Translations under genes and position numbers: made by a program
The notes under the pieces: generated by a model
What the model was told of the DNA's origin: nothing
Database searches by the model: none
What the model saw: only the letters and a program-made list of their open reading frames with translations
Shown here: piece by piece, positions 8,336-16,474 of the stretch
How the letters are laid out: each line of letters starts with the position of its first letter
How positions within the stretch are numbered: position 1 is the first letter of the stretch
NCBI GenBank assembly: GCA_026390815.1
Contig: JAPLFH010000015.1
Coordinates: 1 to 64,000, forward strand
Source: Ignavibacteriales bacterium
Lineage (GTDB): Bacteria > Bacteroidota > Ignavibacteria > Ignavibacteriales > SURF-24
Direction of reading: 5' to 3'
Length of the DNA stretch: 64,000 nucleotides

Positions 8336-8609
8336 CTCATTATTTTGCTATGGTTTTGTTAACACAGGAAAAACTTTTATACGATAATTTTTATTTAATA
8401 TTTTTTCCAAACAAATATAATATAGTTGCTAATATAGTTATTCCTGTCAAGGTGTGGGAGCCTGTCCGAGAACTAGTATTGCAAGAATAAAAATCCAATA
8501 AGAGGGGGTTATAAATTATTTAAATGCAATATTGTGAAAATTAATTTAACAAATCTAAGTTCTCGGACAGACTCGTGGACCTTGACAGCCGAGAAAAAAA
8601 ATAAAAAAA
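8336..8609. repeat. Copy 1 of ~270-bp direct repeat
   Basis: From TATTTTGCTATGGTTTTGTT at about 8341 to CAGCCGAGAAA at about 8596, this region matches 9487-9758 in the same orientation. Identity is about 75-80% over the first 110 bp and near-perfect afterwards, except that the middle 111 bp is reversed between the copies. The match stops abruptly after GCCGAGAAA. A short reading frame starting at 8302 runs into this repeat and is not considered a gene. Confidence 0.8.
8445..8587. mobile_element. Invertible/MITE-like element, orientation A
   Basis: A 143-bp element bounded by imperfect ~31-bp inverted repeats beginning TGTCAAGG and ending CCTTGACA. Within these, a 16-20-bp core (GAG-N-CTGTCCGAGAACT at 8458-8474, and its complement ending at 8574) borders a central segment. 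That segment, including the variable base N of each arm, is the exact reverse complement of the corresponding segment at 9599-9741, while the outermost 16 bp keep their orientation. This is the pattern left by recombination between the inverted cores. No recombinase or transposase gene is present nearby. Confidence 0.75.
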
Positions 8610-8654
8610 AGATAAAGTTGCTCTTTAAATGTAGTTAAGTAAACGAAGTAATTA

Positions 8655-8727
8655 ATAAATTATTGGCATTGGTTTTAAAACTGCATTGCTGTGTTGGATG
8701 GCGGCTTAGTTGCCTCGCCGTTGGGTA
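8655..8727 (+). other. attC-like right half before mazEF
   Basis: GGCGGCTTAGTTGCCTCGCC is followed by GTTGGGT at 8720-8726, which fits the R' consensus GTTRRRY exactly. The upstream part (TTATTGGCATTGG, AAAACTGCATTGCTG) resembles the site at 6975-7043. The left half expected after the 7061-8305 gene is missing; the repeat and invertible element at 8336-8609 occupy that place and may have displaced it. Confidence 0.45.
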
Positions 8728-8832
8728 CTTAAATCGTTTTTCATAAAAGTATTGTTCTCTTATTATTTTGTTTATTGTAAAGATTGTTTGACTTATGTAT
8801 CTTTCTTGTAGAAACAAAGGAAAGGTTAAAAT

Positions 8833-9075
8833 ATGCGTATCAAAATTCAAAAATGGGGCAATAGTTTAGCTCTAAGAATTCCGAAGGCTTTTGCTTTCCA
8901 ATCAAGAATTCGACAAGATGAATATGTAAATTTAACACTGGACAATGATAAAATTATTGTTGAGCCAATAGAAGAAAAAAAATATAGCTTGGAAGAATTA
9001 GTTTCTGGAATTAAAAAATCGAATCTTCATAGAGAAATTGACTTTGGGAAAAAAGTTGGAGCAGAACATTGGTAA
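8833..9075 (+). CDS. mazE: MazE-like antitoxin
   Basis: 80 residues. The N-terminal AbrB/MazE-type swapped-hairpin DNA-binding domain is recognisable from IQKWGNSLALRIPKA (about residues 5-19), followed by a strand-rich segment and an acidic C-terminal tail that would wrap around the toxin. MazE neutralises MazF and represses its own operon. The start follows GGAAAGG. The coding sequence overlaps the following toxin gene by 7 bp, typical of translationally coupled toxin-antitoxin pairs. The pair sits between attC-like sites, consistent with the known enrichment of toxin-antitoxin cassettes in integrons. Confidence 0.9.
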   Translation: MRIKIQKWGNSLALRIPKAFAFQSRIRQDEYVNLTLDNDKIIVEPIEEKKYSLEELVSGIKKSNLHREIDFGKKVGAEHW

Positions 9076-9416
9076 AAGCAAAAAAGTATGTTCCTGAATG
9101 TGGAGATATTGTTTGGTTAACATTTAGTCCACAATCTGGCCACGAACAATCAGGAAGAAGACCAGCTTTGGTAATTTCTCCATTGGTATACAATAGTAAA
9201 ACCGAGCTTGCACTATTTTGTCCAATAACAAGTCAAGTAAAAGGATATCCCTTTGAAGTAAAGCTTCCAGATGATTTAGAAATTGCTGGTGTAATATTAT
9301 CTGATCAGATCAAAAACCTTGATTGGAAAACCAGAGAAGCTGAATACATCTGCAAATTGCCAAAATCGCTATTAACAGAAACATTAAATAAAATAAATGC
9401 TTTGTTAACCAAATAA
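9069..9416 (+). CDS. mazF: MazF-like endoribonuclease toxin
   Basis: 115 residues of the PemK/MazF fold: GDIVWLTFSPQSGHEQSGRR-PALVIS at about residues 12-38 contains the conserved GDI strand and the SGRRPALV loop with the catalytic Arg, and CPITSQ at about 51 is the family's conserved strand with its Thr/Ser. MazF cuts mRNA at short sequence motifs; the specificity cannot be read from the sequence. No ATG or GTG fits. The TTG at 9069 is supported by GGAG at 9058-9061, 7 bp upstream, inside the antitoxin gene. Translation from a weak TTG start overlapping mazE would keep toxin below antitoxin. Confidence 0.9.
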   Translation: MVKAKKYVPECGDIVWLTFSPQSGHEQSGRRPALVISPLVYNSKTELALFCPITSQVKGYPFEVKLPDDLEIAGVILSDQIKNLDWKTREAEYICKLPKSLLTETLNKINALLTK

Positions 9417-9423
9417 TGCCATA

Positions 9424-9517
9424 GCTAACCAGTTATTCCGATTAAAGTAAATGATTGCTTTGGTTGTAAAGGACCTTTCCTTTACAGAATTGTTATTTTG
9501 CTATGGTTTTGTTAGCA
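9424..9517 (+). other. attC-like site after mazEF
   Basis: AGCTAACC followed by AGTTATTCCGATT lies just after the mazF stop, and TTTTGTTAGCA ends at 9517. Between them is a perfect 9-bp-arm hairpin, TGTAAAGGA/TCCTTTACA, at about 9466-9487. The 94-bp length is usual for attC. The left arm is nearly identical to that of the site at 6650. The right arm lies at the beginning of the ~270-bp repeat copy 2. Confidence 0.45.
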
Positions 9518-9758
9518 CAGAAAAACCTTTTCTGTAATAATTTTTACTTAATGTTATTTTCTGAACCGATGTAGTATGGCTGATAATATAGTTATTCCTG
9601 TCAAGGTGTGGGAGTCTGTCCGAGAACTTAGATTTGTTAAATTAATTTTCACAATATTGCATTTAAATAATTTATAACCCCCTCTTATTGGATTTTTATT
9701 CTTGCAATACTAGTTCTCGGACAGGCTCGTGGTCCTTGACAGCCGAGAAAGATACCCT
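9487..9758. repeat. Copy 2 of ~270-bp direct repeat
   Basis: Partner of 8336-8609 (see there). It carries the central segment in the opposite orientation. It lies immediately after the mazEF cassette, so the two copies bracket the toxin-antitoxin pair as direct repeats about 1.15 kb apart. Homologous recombination between them would delete mazEF and its attC-like sites. Confidence 0.8.
9599..9741. mobile_element. Invertible/MITE-like element, orientation B
   Basis: Same 143-bp length, same TGTCAAGG...CCTTGACA termini and same inverted cores as 8445-8587. The internal segment, from CTTAGATTTGTTAAATT to TTCTTGCAATACTAG, is the exact reverse complement of the internal segment of the other copy. 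The variable core bases (T on the left, G on the right) are also swapped as an inversion predicts (C and A in copy 1). Only one base of the outer flanks differs (GGTCC versus GGACC). Confidence 0.75.
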
Positions 9759-9901
9759 ATTACTTTTTACTTAACTATTTTCTTGCTAGCTATAGTTGTG
9801 ATATTTAATTTAGAATCCAGGATTATCAATTCCAACAGAGATAAGACAATGTTGATAATATACTAAAACATTTTAGTCTACGGTCGAAAACGGGAGAAAA
9901 A

Positions 9902-11698
9902 ATGAAATTCATTAGTTTAGTTTTATTAATCATTTCAAGTCCAATACTTATTCAAAACTCTAACGCTCAATGGATTCAACCAAGTGGACTAATAGGATCG
10001 GTCTGTTCTTTTATCATTATAGATGATACTTATTTTTTATCTGGTACCGATAAAGGAAATATTTACATCTCTTCCAATTATGGTATTGATTGGAAAAAAG
10101 TTAATGAGGGAATGCCTACTACAAATATCTTTTCATTTCTTGTCTACGGCAATACTGTCCTTGCTGGAACAGATAAGGGATGCTTTATTTCGATTAACAA
10201 AGGTGCAAGCTGGAATCCAGAATGTTTCTCCTTAAACAATAAAGCTGTAAGTAGCTTGATTCTTAATGGTTTAAATATCTATGCAGGAACGAAGGGAGAA
10301 GGATTCTTTTTATCAGTTGACTATGGTAAGAGTTGGAAAAAAGTAAAATCGGAATTAACTGATTCAGCCTATATTATGACACTTACTAAGAGTGATTCAA
10401 ATATTTTTGCTGGAACAAGAGGAGAAGGAGTATTGGTTTCTACAGATAATGGAATAAAATGGAATTTTTTCAACTCTGGATTGAAAAATAAAAATGTTAA
10501 TTCCTTAGTTGTGAACAACAGATGCATATTTGCTGGAACTAATGATGGGATATATAAATATTCAAACAATGGAAATATATGGGCTCCAATTGGTTTAGAA
10601 CACTTAAAAATTAATAGTTTATGTGTTTTCGGGAATATAATTTATGCGTGTACATATACGTTTGGCCTTTATCGTTCCACCGATAACGGATTCAGTTGGA
10701 AAGAAATTAACATTTTATATAAAGGAGGGTGTGTTCATCATATGTCTTCTGCATATTCATTTGCTAAAATGGATTCAACTATGCTTTGTGGTTTAGATAG
10801 CGGACTTTATAGCTCACCTGATGATGGCAAAAGTTGGTCATCTGTTGGATTTACGGATTCATACGGTAGTGGATTTGCTTTAGTTGATACAAAAATAATT
10901 GTTGGAACATGGGATGAAGGAATACTTATTTCAAATAATAATGGATTTACTTGGACACAATCAAATGAAGGATTAAAACGATTATATATTTTATGTCTAA
11001 CTGTAAAGGATACAGTCATTTTCGCAGGTACATATCTTGGAGGGGTATTTCGTTCTAAAAATAAAGGTGCAAGTTGGCAGGAAGCTAACAAAGGATTGAA
11101 CGGTGTTCATATTGAATCGTTAGCTCTAAAAGATGAATGTGTTTTTGCAGGTACTAACGATTCTGGTGTCTACTATTCAACAAATAATGGAGAAAGTTGG
11201 ATAGAATTAAATAATGGATTAGAAGGAAGTGCAATACATATAAAGGCATTATTAGTAAGTGGTTCTAACCTTATTGCTGGAACTTCAGATGGTATTTATA
11301 TAATGGAAAGAAATAAAAGTTGGAGAAAAGTTAATGTACTAACGAAAAAAACTATTTATGGTTTTGCAGTGATTGAAAAAAAGATATTTGCAGGAATACC
11401 TGGTGAGGGTGTTTATCTTTCAACAAATAATGGTGAAGACTGGAACGCTGTTAATAACGGTTTAACAAATAAAGGAGTATGGTGTATATATGCAAAAGGT
11501 ACGAGTTTGTTTGTGGGAACTGCCGGAGGAATATTTGTTACAAGTGATTATGGAACAAACTGGAATGATGTTAATAATGGATTACCATCTGTATTCGTGT
11601 ATGCACTAGGTTCTGATAATAAATATTTATATGCTGGGACTTTCCGTATGGGAATCTGGCGAAGACCGCTATCAGAAATTGTAACGCCACATCAGTAA
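9902..11698 (+). CDS. Secreted Asp-box beta-propeller protein lacking the sorting domain
   Basis: 598 residues. A signal peptide of about 23 residues (ending SNAQ) precedes about twelve Asp-box blades (SSNYGIDW, SVDYGKSW, STDNGIKW, SPDDGKSW, STNNGESW, STNNGEDW, TSDYGTNW), enough for two seven- to eight-bladed propellers. It is related to the protein at 7061-8305, and the last propeller residues correspond (CRSLTEIIT there, RRPLSEIVT here). The present protein stops at TPHQ, where the other continues into its T9SS sorting domain. With no visible sorting signal it would be left in the periplasm unless another route exists. A true truncation by a stop codon is likely; I found no remaining sorting-domain sequence in the 140 bp downstream. 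Confidence 0.82.
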   Translation: MKFISLVLLIISSPILIQNSNAQWIQPSGLIGSVCSFIIIDDTYFLSGTDKGNIYISSNYGIDWKKVNEGMPTTNIFSFLVYGNTVLAGTDKGCFISINKGASWNPECFSLNNKAVSSLILNGLNIYAGTKGEGFFLSVDYGKSWKKVKSELTDSAYIMTLTKSDSNIFAGTRGEGVLVSTDNGIKWNFFNSGLKNKNVNSLVVNNRCIFAGTNDGIYKYSNNGNIWAPIGLEHLKINSLCVFGNIIYACTYTFGLYRSTDNGFSWKEINILYKGGCVHHMSSAYSFAKMDSTMLCGLDSGLYSSPDDGKSWSSVGFTDSYGSGFALVDTKIIVGTWDEGILISNNNGFTWTQSNEGLKRLYILCLTVKDTVIFAGTYLGGVFRSKNKGASWQEANKGLNGVHIESLALKDECVFAGTNDSGVYYSTNNGESWIELNNGLEGSAIHIKALLVSGSNLIAGTSDGIYIMERNKSWRKVNVLTKKTIYGFAVIEKKIFAGIPGEGVYLSTNNGEDWNAVNNGLTNKGVWCIYAKGTSLFVGTAGGIFVTSDYGTNWNDVNNGLPSVFVYALGSDNKYLYAGTFRMGIWRRPLSEIVTPHQ

Positions 11699-11839
11699 AA
11701 AATGTTTTCAGTGTTACCGAATCTTCTGTTCTTGACTGATTAATTAACATTCAGTCTGAGTTATTTCCTCAAACTTCTTGCAACACTTAAATGCTATCTT
11801 TATTTTTATATCCGTAATTTAACTTATAAAGGAATGTAA

Positions 11840-12421
11840 ATGTCTCCTAACCAAAACGAAATAATGGATATCTTCCTTAAAACCGAAGCATTACTAAACG
11901 GACACTTCCTTTTAACTTCTGGAAGACACAGCAATCAATATTTCCAATGTGCAAAGGTTTTACAGTATCCAGATTATACAGAGCAAGTTTGCAAAAAAAT
12001 AGCAGATTACTTTAAAACATTTGATATTGAAACAGTAATATCACCTGCAATGGGTGGGATAATTGTTGGACAGGAAGTAGCTCGTCAATTAGGTAAGCGA
12101 TCAATTTTTGCAGAGAGGGAAGAGAAGAAATTATCGTTAAGAAGAGGATTTGAAATTAAACCTGGCGAAAAAATATTAGTGTGCGAAGATGTAGTAACTA
12201 CAGGCGGTTCCGTTTTTGAAACAATAGAAATTGTAAAAAAAGCTGGTGGTCAGGTAGTTGGAGTTGGATTTATTGTTGATCGCAGTAACGGAAAAGTCCA
12301 GTTTGGATTTCCGCAAGTAAGTGCACTTAAGCTGGATGTAGTTTCTTATTCTGCGGAAGAATGCCCACTATGTAAAGAAGGAATACCTGTTGTAAAACCT
12401 GGTTCCAGAAAAATAAAATAA
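11840..12421 (+). CDS. pyrE: Orotate phosphoribosyltransferase
   Basis: 193 residues. Transfers the ribose-phosphate of PRPP to orotate, giving OMP in pyrimidine synthesis. The PRPP-binding loop [14 protein letters not shown] (about residues 112-125) is intact. [12 protein letters not shown] (about 26-37) is the N-terminal substrate loop, and an Arg/Glu/Lys-rich flexible catalytic loop ([15 protein letters not shown]) lies at about 90-105. Length and motifs fit the shorter, bacterial/archaeal type with a cysteine pair near the C terminus (CPLC). It stands alone, after AAAGGAATG, and is followed by a strong hairpin. Confidence 0.95.
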   Translation: MSPNQNEIMDIFLKTEALLNGHFLLTSGRHSNQYFQCAKVLQYPDYTEQVCKKIADYFKTFDIETVISPAMGGIIVGQEVARQLGKRSIFAEREEKKLSLRRGFEIKPGEKILVCEDVVTTGGSVFETIEIVKKAGGQVVGVGFIVDRSNGKVQFGFPQVSALKLDVVSYSAEECPLCKEGIPVVKPGSRKIK

Positions 12422-12437
12422 ATTGTTAAATTGATGC

Positions 12438-12468
12438 ATTGTTAAATTGCTAAAAACAATTTAACAAT
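12438..12468. terminator. Hairpin after pyrE
   Basis: Perfect 12-bp arms ATTGTTAAATTG and CAATTTAACAAT with a 7-base A-rich loop. It lies 17 bp after pyrE and 30 bp before the next start. There is no following T-run, and the stem is AT-only, so it is at best a weak terminator; it may instead be a mobile palindrome or an RNA-processing site. Confidence 0.4.
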
Positions 12469-12497
12469 AAAGCAATTCAACCTAAGGGAAGGTAAAA

Positions 12498-13766
12498 ATG
12501 AAAGTGATATGTTTGATTATAACAATTTCTACTTCGTTATTCGCTCAGGTAAATTTTGAAAAGTATTTTGAATCCAAAACGCTCCGAATTGATTATTACC
12601 ATACCGGAACTAAAGATTCAGAACTTTATTCAATTGATGAATTACGAGGTGAACAATTCTGGGGTGGCTCCAAAGTAAATTTGATTGACAAATTTGAATT
12701 TGGAAAGTATAAAGTAATGGTACTTGATTCTACATCAAATGATCTAATCTACTCTCATTGCTATTCCACTTTATTCAGCGAATGGCAGACTACAGAAGAA
12801 GCAAAACATACAACAAAATCTTTTAGTGAAACTGTGGTAATACCATATCCAAAATCAAATGTTAAAGTTGAGTTTTATTCACGCGAGGGAAAAAACATTT
12901 TCCAGAAAAAATTTGAATATTTTATAAATCCCAAAAATTATTTTATAAATCCTGAAAGTAGAATGAAGTTTGATAAATTTGAAATTGTGCATTCAGGCGA
13001 TCCGGATAAGAAAGTTGATATTGTTATTATTCCAGATGGATATACAAAAGAACAATTGCCAAAGTTTAAAGCTGATTGTACAAGGTTTGCCATTTATTTA
13101 TTTAATGCTTCTCCTTATAAGGAAAACAAGGATAAATTTAATCTTTGGGGAATTGAAGCAGCTTCTGAGGATTCCGGAACTGACATTCCCAAAAATAATA
13201 TTTGGAAGAGAACAATTCTTAATACAACTTTTTACTCGTTTGATTTAGATAGATATTGTATGACTTCAGATAATAAAAGTGTAAGAGATGTTGCAGCTAA
13301 TGCACCGTATGATCAAATTTATATTTTAGTTAATACAAACAAATATGGTGGAGGATCTATCTATAATCATTATTCAGTTTGCGTTAGCGATAGCAAATAC
13401 AGCGAATATATCTTTACTCACGAATTTGGACATGGATTTGTTGGGCTTGCCGATGAATATTATACATCAGATGTAGCATATGAAAACTTTTATCCGCTTG
13501 ATATAGAACCCTGGGAAGCTAATATTACTACTCGTGTCAATTTTAAATTGAAGTGGGCAAATATGATAGAAACGGATACTCCAATACCAACTCCAAATGA
13601 AGAAAAGTACAAGGATGTTGTTGGATTATTTGAAGGTGGAGGTTATGTTGCCAAAGGTGTTTTCAGACCAAAGTTCGATTGCACAATGAAATCAATTTCA
13701 ATAAATAATTTTTGCCCTGTTTGCAAAAAAGCAATTCTTGAAATGATAGACTTTTATTCTGAGTAG
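12498..13766 (+). CDS. Secreted M64 (IgA-peptidase-like) metallopeptidase
   Basis: 422 residues with a short signal peptide (about 1-15, ending FAQ). The N-terminal 130 residues are beta-rich, as in the M64 N domain. The catalytic part begins at about 155 (HSGDPDKKVDIVIIPDGYT is a family hallmark). The zinc motif is HEFGHGFVGLADEY (about residues 307-320): two His ligands, catalytic Glu and the downstream Asp/Glu. Cys residues near the C terminus (CTMKSI, FCPVCKKA) are as in family members. M64 enzymes were first described as IgA proteases, but environmental homologues probably digest extracellular protein. No sorting domain is present, so it is probably periplasmic or released. Preceded by AAGGGAAGG. 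Confidence 0.88.
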   Translation: MKVICLIITISTSLFAQVNFEKYFESKTLRIDYYHTGTKDSELYSIDELRGEQFWGGSKVNLIDKFEFGKYKVMVLDSTSNDLIYSHCYSTLFSEWQTTEEAKHTTKSFSETVVIPYPKSNVKVEFYSREGKNIFQKKFEYFINPKNYFINPESRMKFDKFEIVHSGDPDKKVDIVIIPDGYTKEQLPKFKADCTRFAIYLFNASPYKENKDKFNLWGIEAASEDSGTDIPKNNIWKRTILNTTFYSFDLDRYCMTSDNKSVRDVAANAPYDQIYILVNTNKYGGGSIYNHYSVCVSDSKYSEYIFTHEFGHGFVGLADEYYTSDVAYENFYPLDIEPWEANITTRVNFKLKWANMIETDTPIPTPNEEKYKDVVGLFEGGGYVAKGVFRPKFDCTMKSISINNFCPVCKKAILEMIDFYSE

Positions 13767-13861
13767 TATTTTTTAACACCGTAACGTGTAATGTTTGCTA
13801 TTTAACGGAAGACGAAAAAATATTTGGACAAATTAAACAAAGATAAATTGATTAATAATAA

Positions 13862-15094
13862 ATGAAGCACAAACGACTTTACAGAACTATTGAAGCAGTT
13901 GCATCAAATAAATATGCTTCTGAAGAGGAAATGCTAATTTCCATCTTAAACTTGATTTTACATACCGATGAAGTTGGAATTACTGGTGGAAGAATATGGC
14001 AGCTTGATATTACTAACCAATCTTACAAGTTAATTTATCAAACAGGATCAGTTGAAAAGATAAAAACAGATTTTGTAATCTACATTAAAGATTATCCTCT
14101 TTTTGATTTAATTGCAAATGAAAGAACCATTTTAGCCGATGAAACCAGCGCAATATTACGGCAGAAGGGAATATTTAAATATTCTGCATCCGGTGTTGGC
14201 TCAAAGCGTAAGTTAAATGGTAAAGCTTATTACGAATATCTTTTTGCTTTGAATAGTGATAACATAGATGACGAATTACGTTATACGCTAAATATTGTGG
14301 CAACAGTTTTAACTTCACAATTGAAACAAAAAAGAATTACAGAAAGTGAACAGCATTTAAAAGCTGATATCGACAAGGCAAAGCAATTGCAGAAAAGTAT
14401 TTTACCTGAACATGAATACAAATTTAATAATTATGAAATGTTTGGGTTAACGATTCCCGCAGAAATAGTCGGCGGAGATTTTTTTGATTACATCAAAATA
14501 GGAGATGATGAAGAACGCCTTGGGATTGTTGTTGGTGATGCAGCAAGTAAAGGACTTAGTGCCGCAGCGGAAGCAATGTACATTTCGGGTGCTATCAGAA
14601 TGGCTTGTACGTTTCAAATAAAAATATCTTTATTAATGAAACGAATGAACGAGCTTGTCCATAAAATATTCAGCGAAGAAAAATTTGCATCATTGTTTTA
14701 CGGAGAAATTTCAACAGATAAAAATAGTTTATTCCTTTACTCGAGTGCAGGACATAATCCACCGATATTTGTACGGGCTAAAACAGGAGAAGTGACTTAC
14801 TTAATGTCTACCGGTCCATTGCTTGGTCCTTCACCAAAAGCTAAATATGACACAGACAGTTTAAATTTTCAGGTTAATGATTTGTTAGTAATTTATACTG
14901 ATGGAATTACAGAAGCATCAAATGGTGCGGAAGATTATTATGAAGAACATCGGCTTGAGAAAATAGTTAAGGAGGTTAGACAGCTAAATCCAAAAGAAAT
15001 AGCTTATAAAATTCTTGATGATGTTATTCACTTTTCAAAGGATGGGATTTATTCGGATGATAGAACTTTAGTGATTGTAAAAAGAACTTCATAA
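13862..15094 (+). CDS. RsbU/SpoIIE-type PP2C phosphatase with N-terminal sensory domain
   Basis: 410 residues, cytosolic. Residues 1-160 look like a GAF-type sensory domain. A short coiled coil with the DIDKAKQLQKSILPE linker (about 170-190) leads to a PPM-family phosphatase, with metal-binding aspartates in EIVGGDFFDY (about 203), GIVVGDAASKG (about 225), YTDGITEA (about 347) and SDDRTLVIVKR at the end. Such enzymes dephosphorylate anti-sigma-factor antagonists in partner-switching pathways. No anti-sigma or STAS gene is adjacent, so the target is unknown. The ATG follows AATAATA with no clear Shine-Dalgarno sequence, which is common in this group. Confidence 0.9.
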   Translation: MKHKRLYRTIEAVASNKYASEEEMLISILNLILHTDEVGITGGRIWQLDITNQSYKLIYQTGSVEKIKTDFVIYIKDYPLFDLIANERTILADETSAILRQKGIFKYSASGVGSKRKLNGKAYYEYLFALNSDNIDDELRYTLNIVATVLTSQLKQKRITESEQHLKADIDKAKQLQKSILPEHEYKFNNYEMFGLTIPAEIVGGDFFDYIKIGDDEERLGIVVGDAASKGLSAAAEAMYISGAIRMACTFQIKISLLMKRMNELVHKIFSEEKFASLFYGEISTDKNSLFLYSSAGHNPPIFVRAKTGEVTYLMSTGPLLGPSPKAKYDTDSLNFQVNDLLVIYTDGITEASNGAEDYYEEHRLEKIVKEVRQLNPKEIAYKILDDVIHFSKDGIYSDDRTLVIVKRTS

Positions 15095-15111
15095 TTAAAA
15101 AAATAATTTCA

Positions 15112-15900
15112 ATGAAGAATCTCCGGGAAAAATATGGAAAGTGGGCTGTAATTACCGGTGCTTCTTCCGGAATTGGTGAAGAGTTTGCAAAGTATCTTGC
15201 TAAAGAAAAAATTAATTTATTTATTATTGCCCGTCGTATAGATAAACTAAATAAGATTGCTGAAAAATTATCTTCTGAAAATGAAATTGAAGTAATTCCA
15301 ATAAAAGCTGACTTAACAAAGGAAGAATCATTCCCAGCTATAATGGAAGAAATCGGGGATAGGGAAGTTGGTCTTTTAATTAATAATGCTGGTGTTGGTT
15401 CTATCGGTCAATTCCAAAATATAGATTGCAAAAAAGAAATTGATTTGATAAAATTAAATTGTATTGCTCCAGTATTGCTTACTCATCTTTTAGTTGAGAA
15501 AATGATTTTGCAAAAGAAAGGTGCACTAATATTTTTAGGTTCACTTGTTGGTATGGTACCAACACCATATTTAACAACATATTCTGCAACCAAAACATTC
15601 AATATTTTTGTTGCAAACGCGCTTTGGTATGAATTAAAAAAATATAATATTGATGTTTTAGCTTTATCGCCAGGAAGTACAAATACAGAGTTTGAAAGGA
15701 TGACAAAAGGTACAGGAAATATTTTTATTGCTGAACCTTCAGATGTTGTTAAGACAGCAATGAAAGCACTTGGGAAAAAATCGTCTGTTGTAAATGGAAA
15801 AAGGAATAAAGTATTGGCTGGGATCGTGAAGATTCTGCCAATAAAAACTGCAGTAAGTTTGGCTGGGGCAATTGCAAAAAGAAGAAATTCTATTAATTGA
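15112..15900 (+). CDS. Short-chain dehydrogenase/reductase
   Basis: 262 residues of the classical SDR fold. Nucleotide binding is shown by TGASSGIGEEFA (about residues 15-26) and NNAG (about 91). The catalytic set is Ser in LGSLVGMV (about 143), Tyr and Lys in YSATK (about 157-161), and the preceding Asn. The C-terminal tail is basic. The group resembles DltE/YqjQ-like 'SDR family oxidoreductases' of unspecific substrate; NADP preference is suggested by the ARR after the second strand (IIARRIDKL). It begins 17 bp after the phosphatase gene and may be co-transcribed with it. Confidence 0.88.
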   Translation: MKNLREKYGKWAVITGASSGIGEEFAKYLAKEKINLFIIARRIDKLNKIAEKLSSENEIEVIPIKADLTKEESFPAIMEEIGDREVGLLINNAGVGSIGQFQNIDCKKEIDLIKLNCIAPVLLTHLLVEKMILQKKGALIFLGSLVGMVPTPYLTTYSATKTFNIFVANALWYELKKYNIDVLALSPGSTNTEFERMTKGTGNIFIAEPSDVVKTAMKALGKKSSVVNGKRNKVLAGIVKILPIKTAVSLAGAIAKRRNSIN

Positions 15901-15952
15901 AAAATAGATTCTTCTCTGTTTATTGTAATATAAAATTATAGGAAAGTGAAAG

Positions 15953-16459
15953 ATGAGAAAATCCATAATAATTATTTTCATTTTGTTTATCGGTTTTACC
16001 GGATGCATTCGTCATTCCGATCAAGGACTAAACAAAAGGATAAAGAATAAGAGTACATTAGAAAAAATTAATTTGAAAAAGCTTACTCCCAATTTGATGG
16101 TTAACAATATCGATTCCTCCGTCCAATTTTACAAAAATATAATTGGTTTAGAACCCGTTCTTTATTACCCTGATTCACTAAATATTCAATTTGTTATTCT
16201 GGCAAAAGGAAATATTGAGCTGATGCTTCAGAAAAAGGAGAGCTTTGTTGATGAGTTAAATGAATTTGGAGATAAGCAAGCAGGCGGTACATTTAATTTA
16301 TATTTTGAGGTAAATGAAATATTGATGGTGTATGAAAAAGCAATTTCTAAATCAATTATTATAAAAGAACTGCACCAAACTTTATACGGTACAAAAGAAT
16401 TTACTATCAAAGACAACAATGGATATATTTTAACTTTTTCGGAACCATTAAAAAAATGA
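15953..16459 (+). CDS. Lipoprotein with VOC (glyoxalase-like) domain
   Basis: 168 residues. The N terminus is a lipoprotein signal with lipobox FTGC (Cys at about 18). A single VOC fold follows: LTPNLMVNNIDSSVQFYKNI (about 43-62) is the classic opening strand-helix, and the end (FTIKDNNGYILTFSEP) is the classic closing metal-Glu strand. Two paired modules are needed per active site, so it probably dimerises. A membrane-anchored VOC protein is unusual but not unknown; the substrate cannot be told. It converges on the reverse-strand AAA+ gene with 15 bp between stops. Confidence 0.8.
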   Translation: MRKSIIIIFILFIGFTGCIRHSDQGLNKRIKNKSTLEKINLKKLTPNLMVNNIDSSVQFYKNIIGLEPVLYYPDSLNIQFVILAKGNIELMLQKKESFVDELNEFGDKQAGGTFNLYFEVNEILMVYEKAISKSIIIKELHQTLYGTKEFTIKDNNGYILTFSEPLKK

Positions 16460-16474
16460 TTTAATATAATCACT

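Noticed and set aside
8302-8490. A 62-codon reading frame starting at the end of the first propeller gene
   Set aside because: It runs into the repeat and ends inside the invertible element, shares no composition with coding DNA, and its upstream part is duplicated non-coding sequence at 9487.
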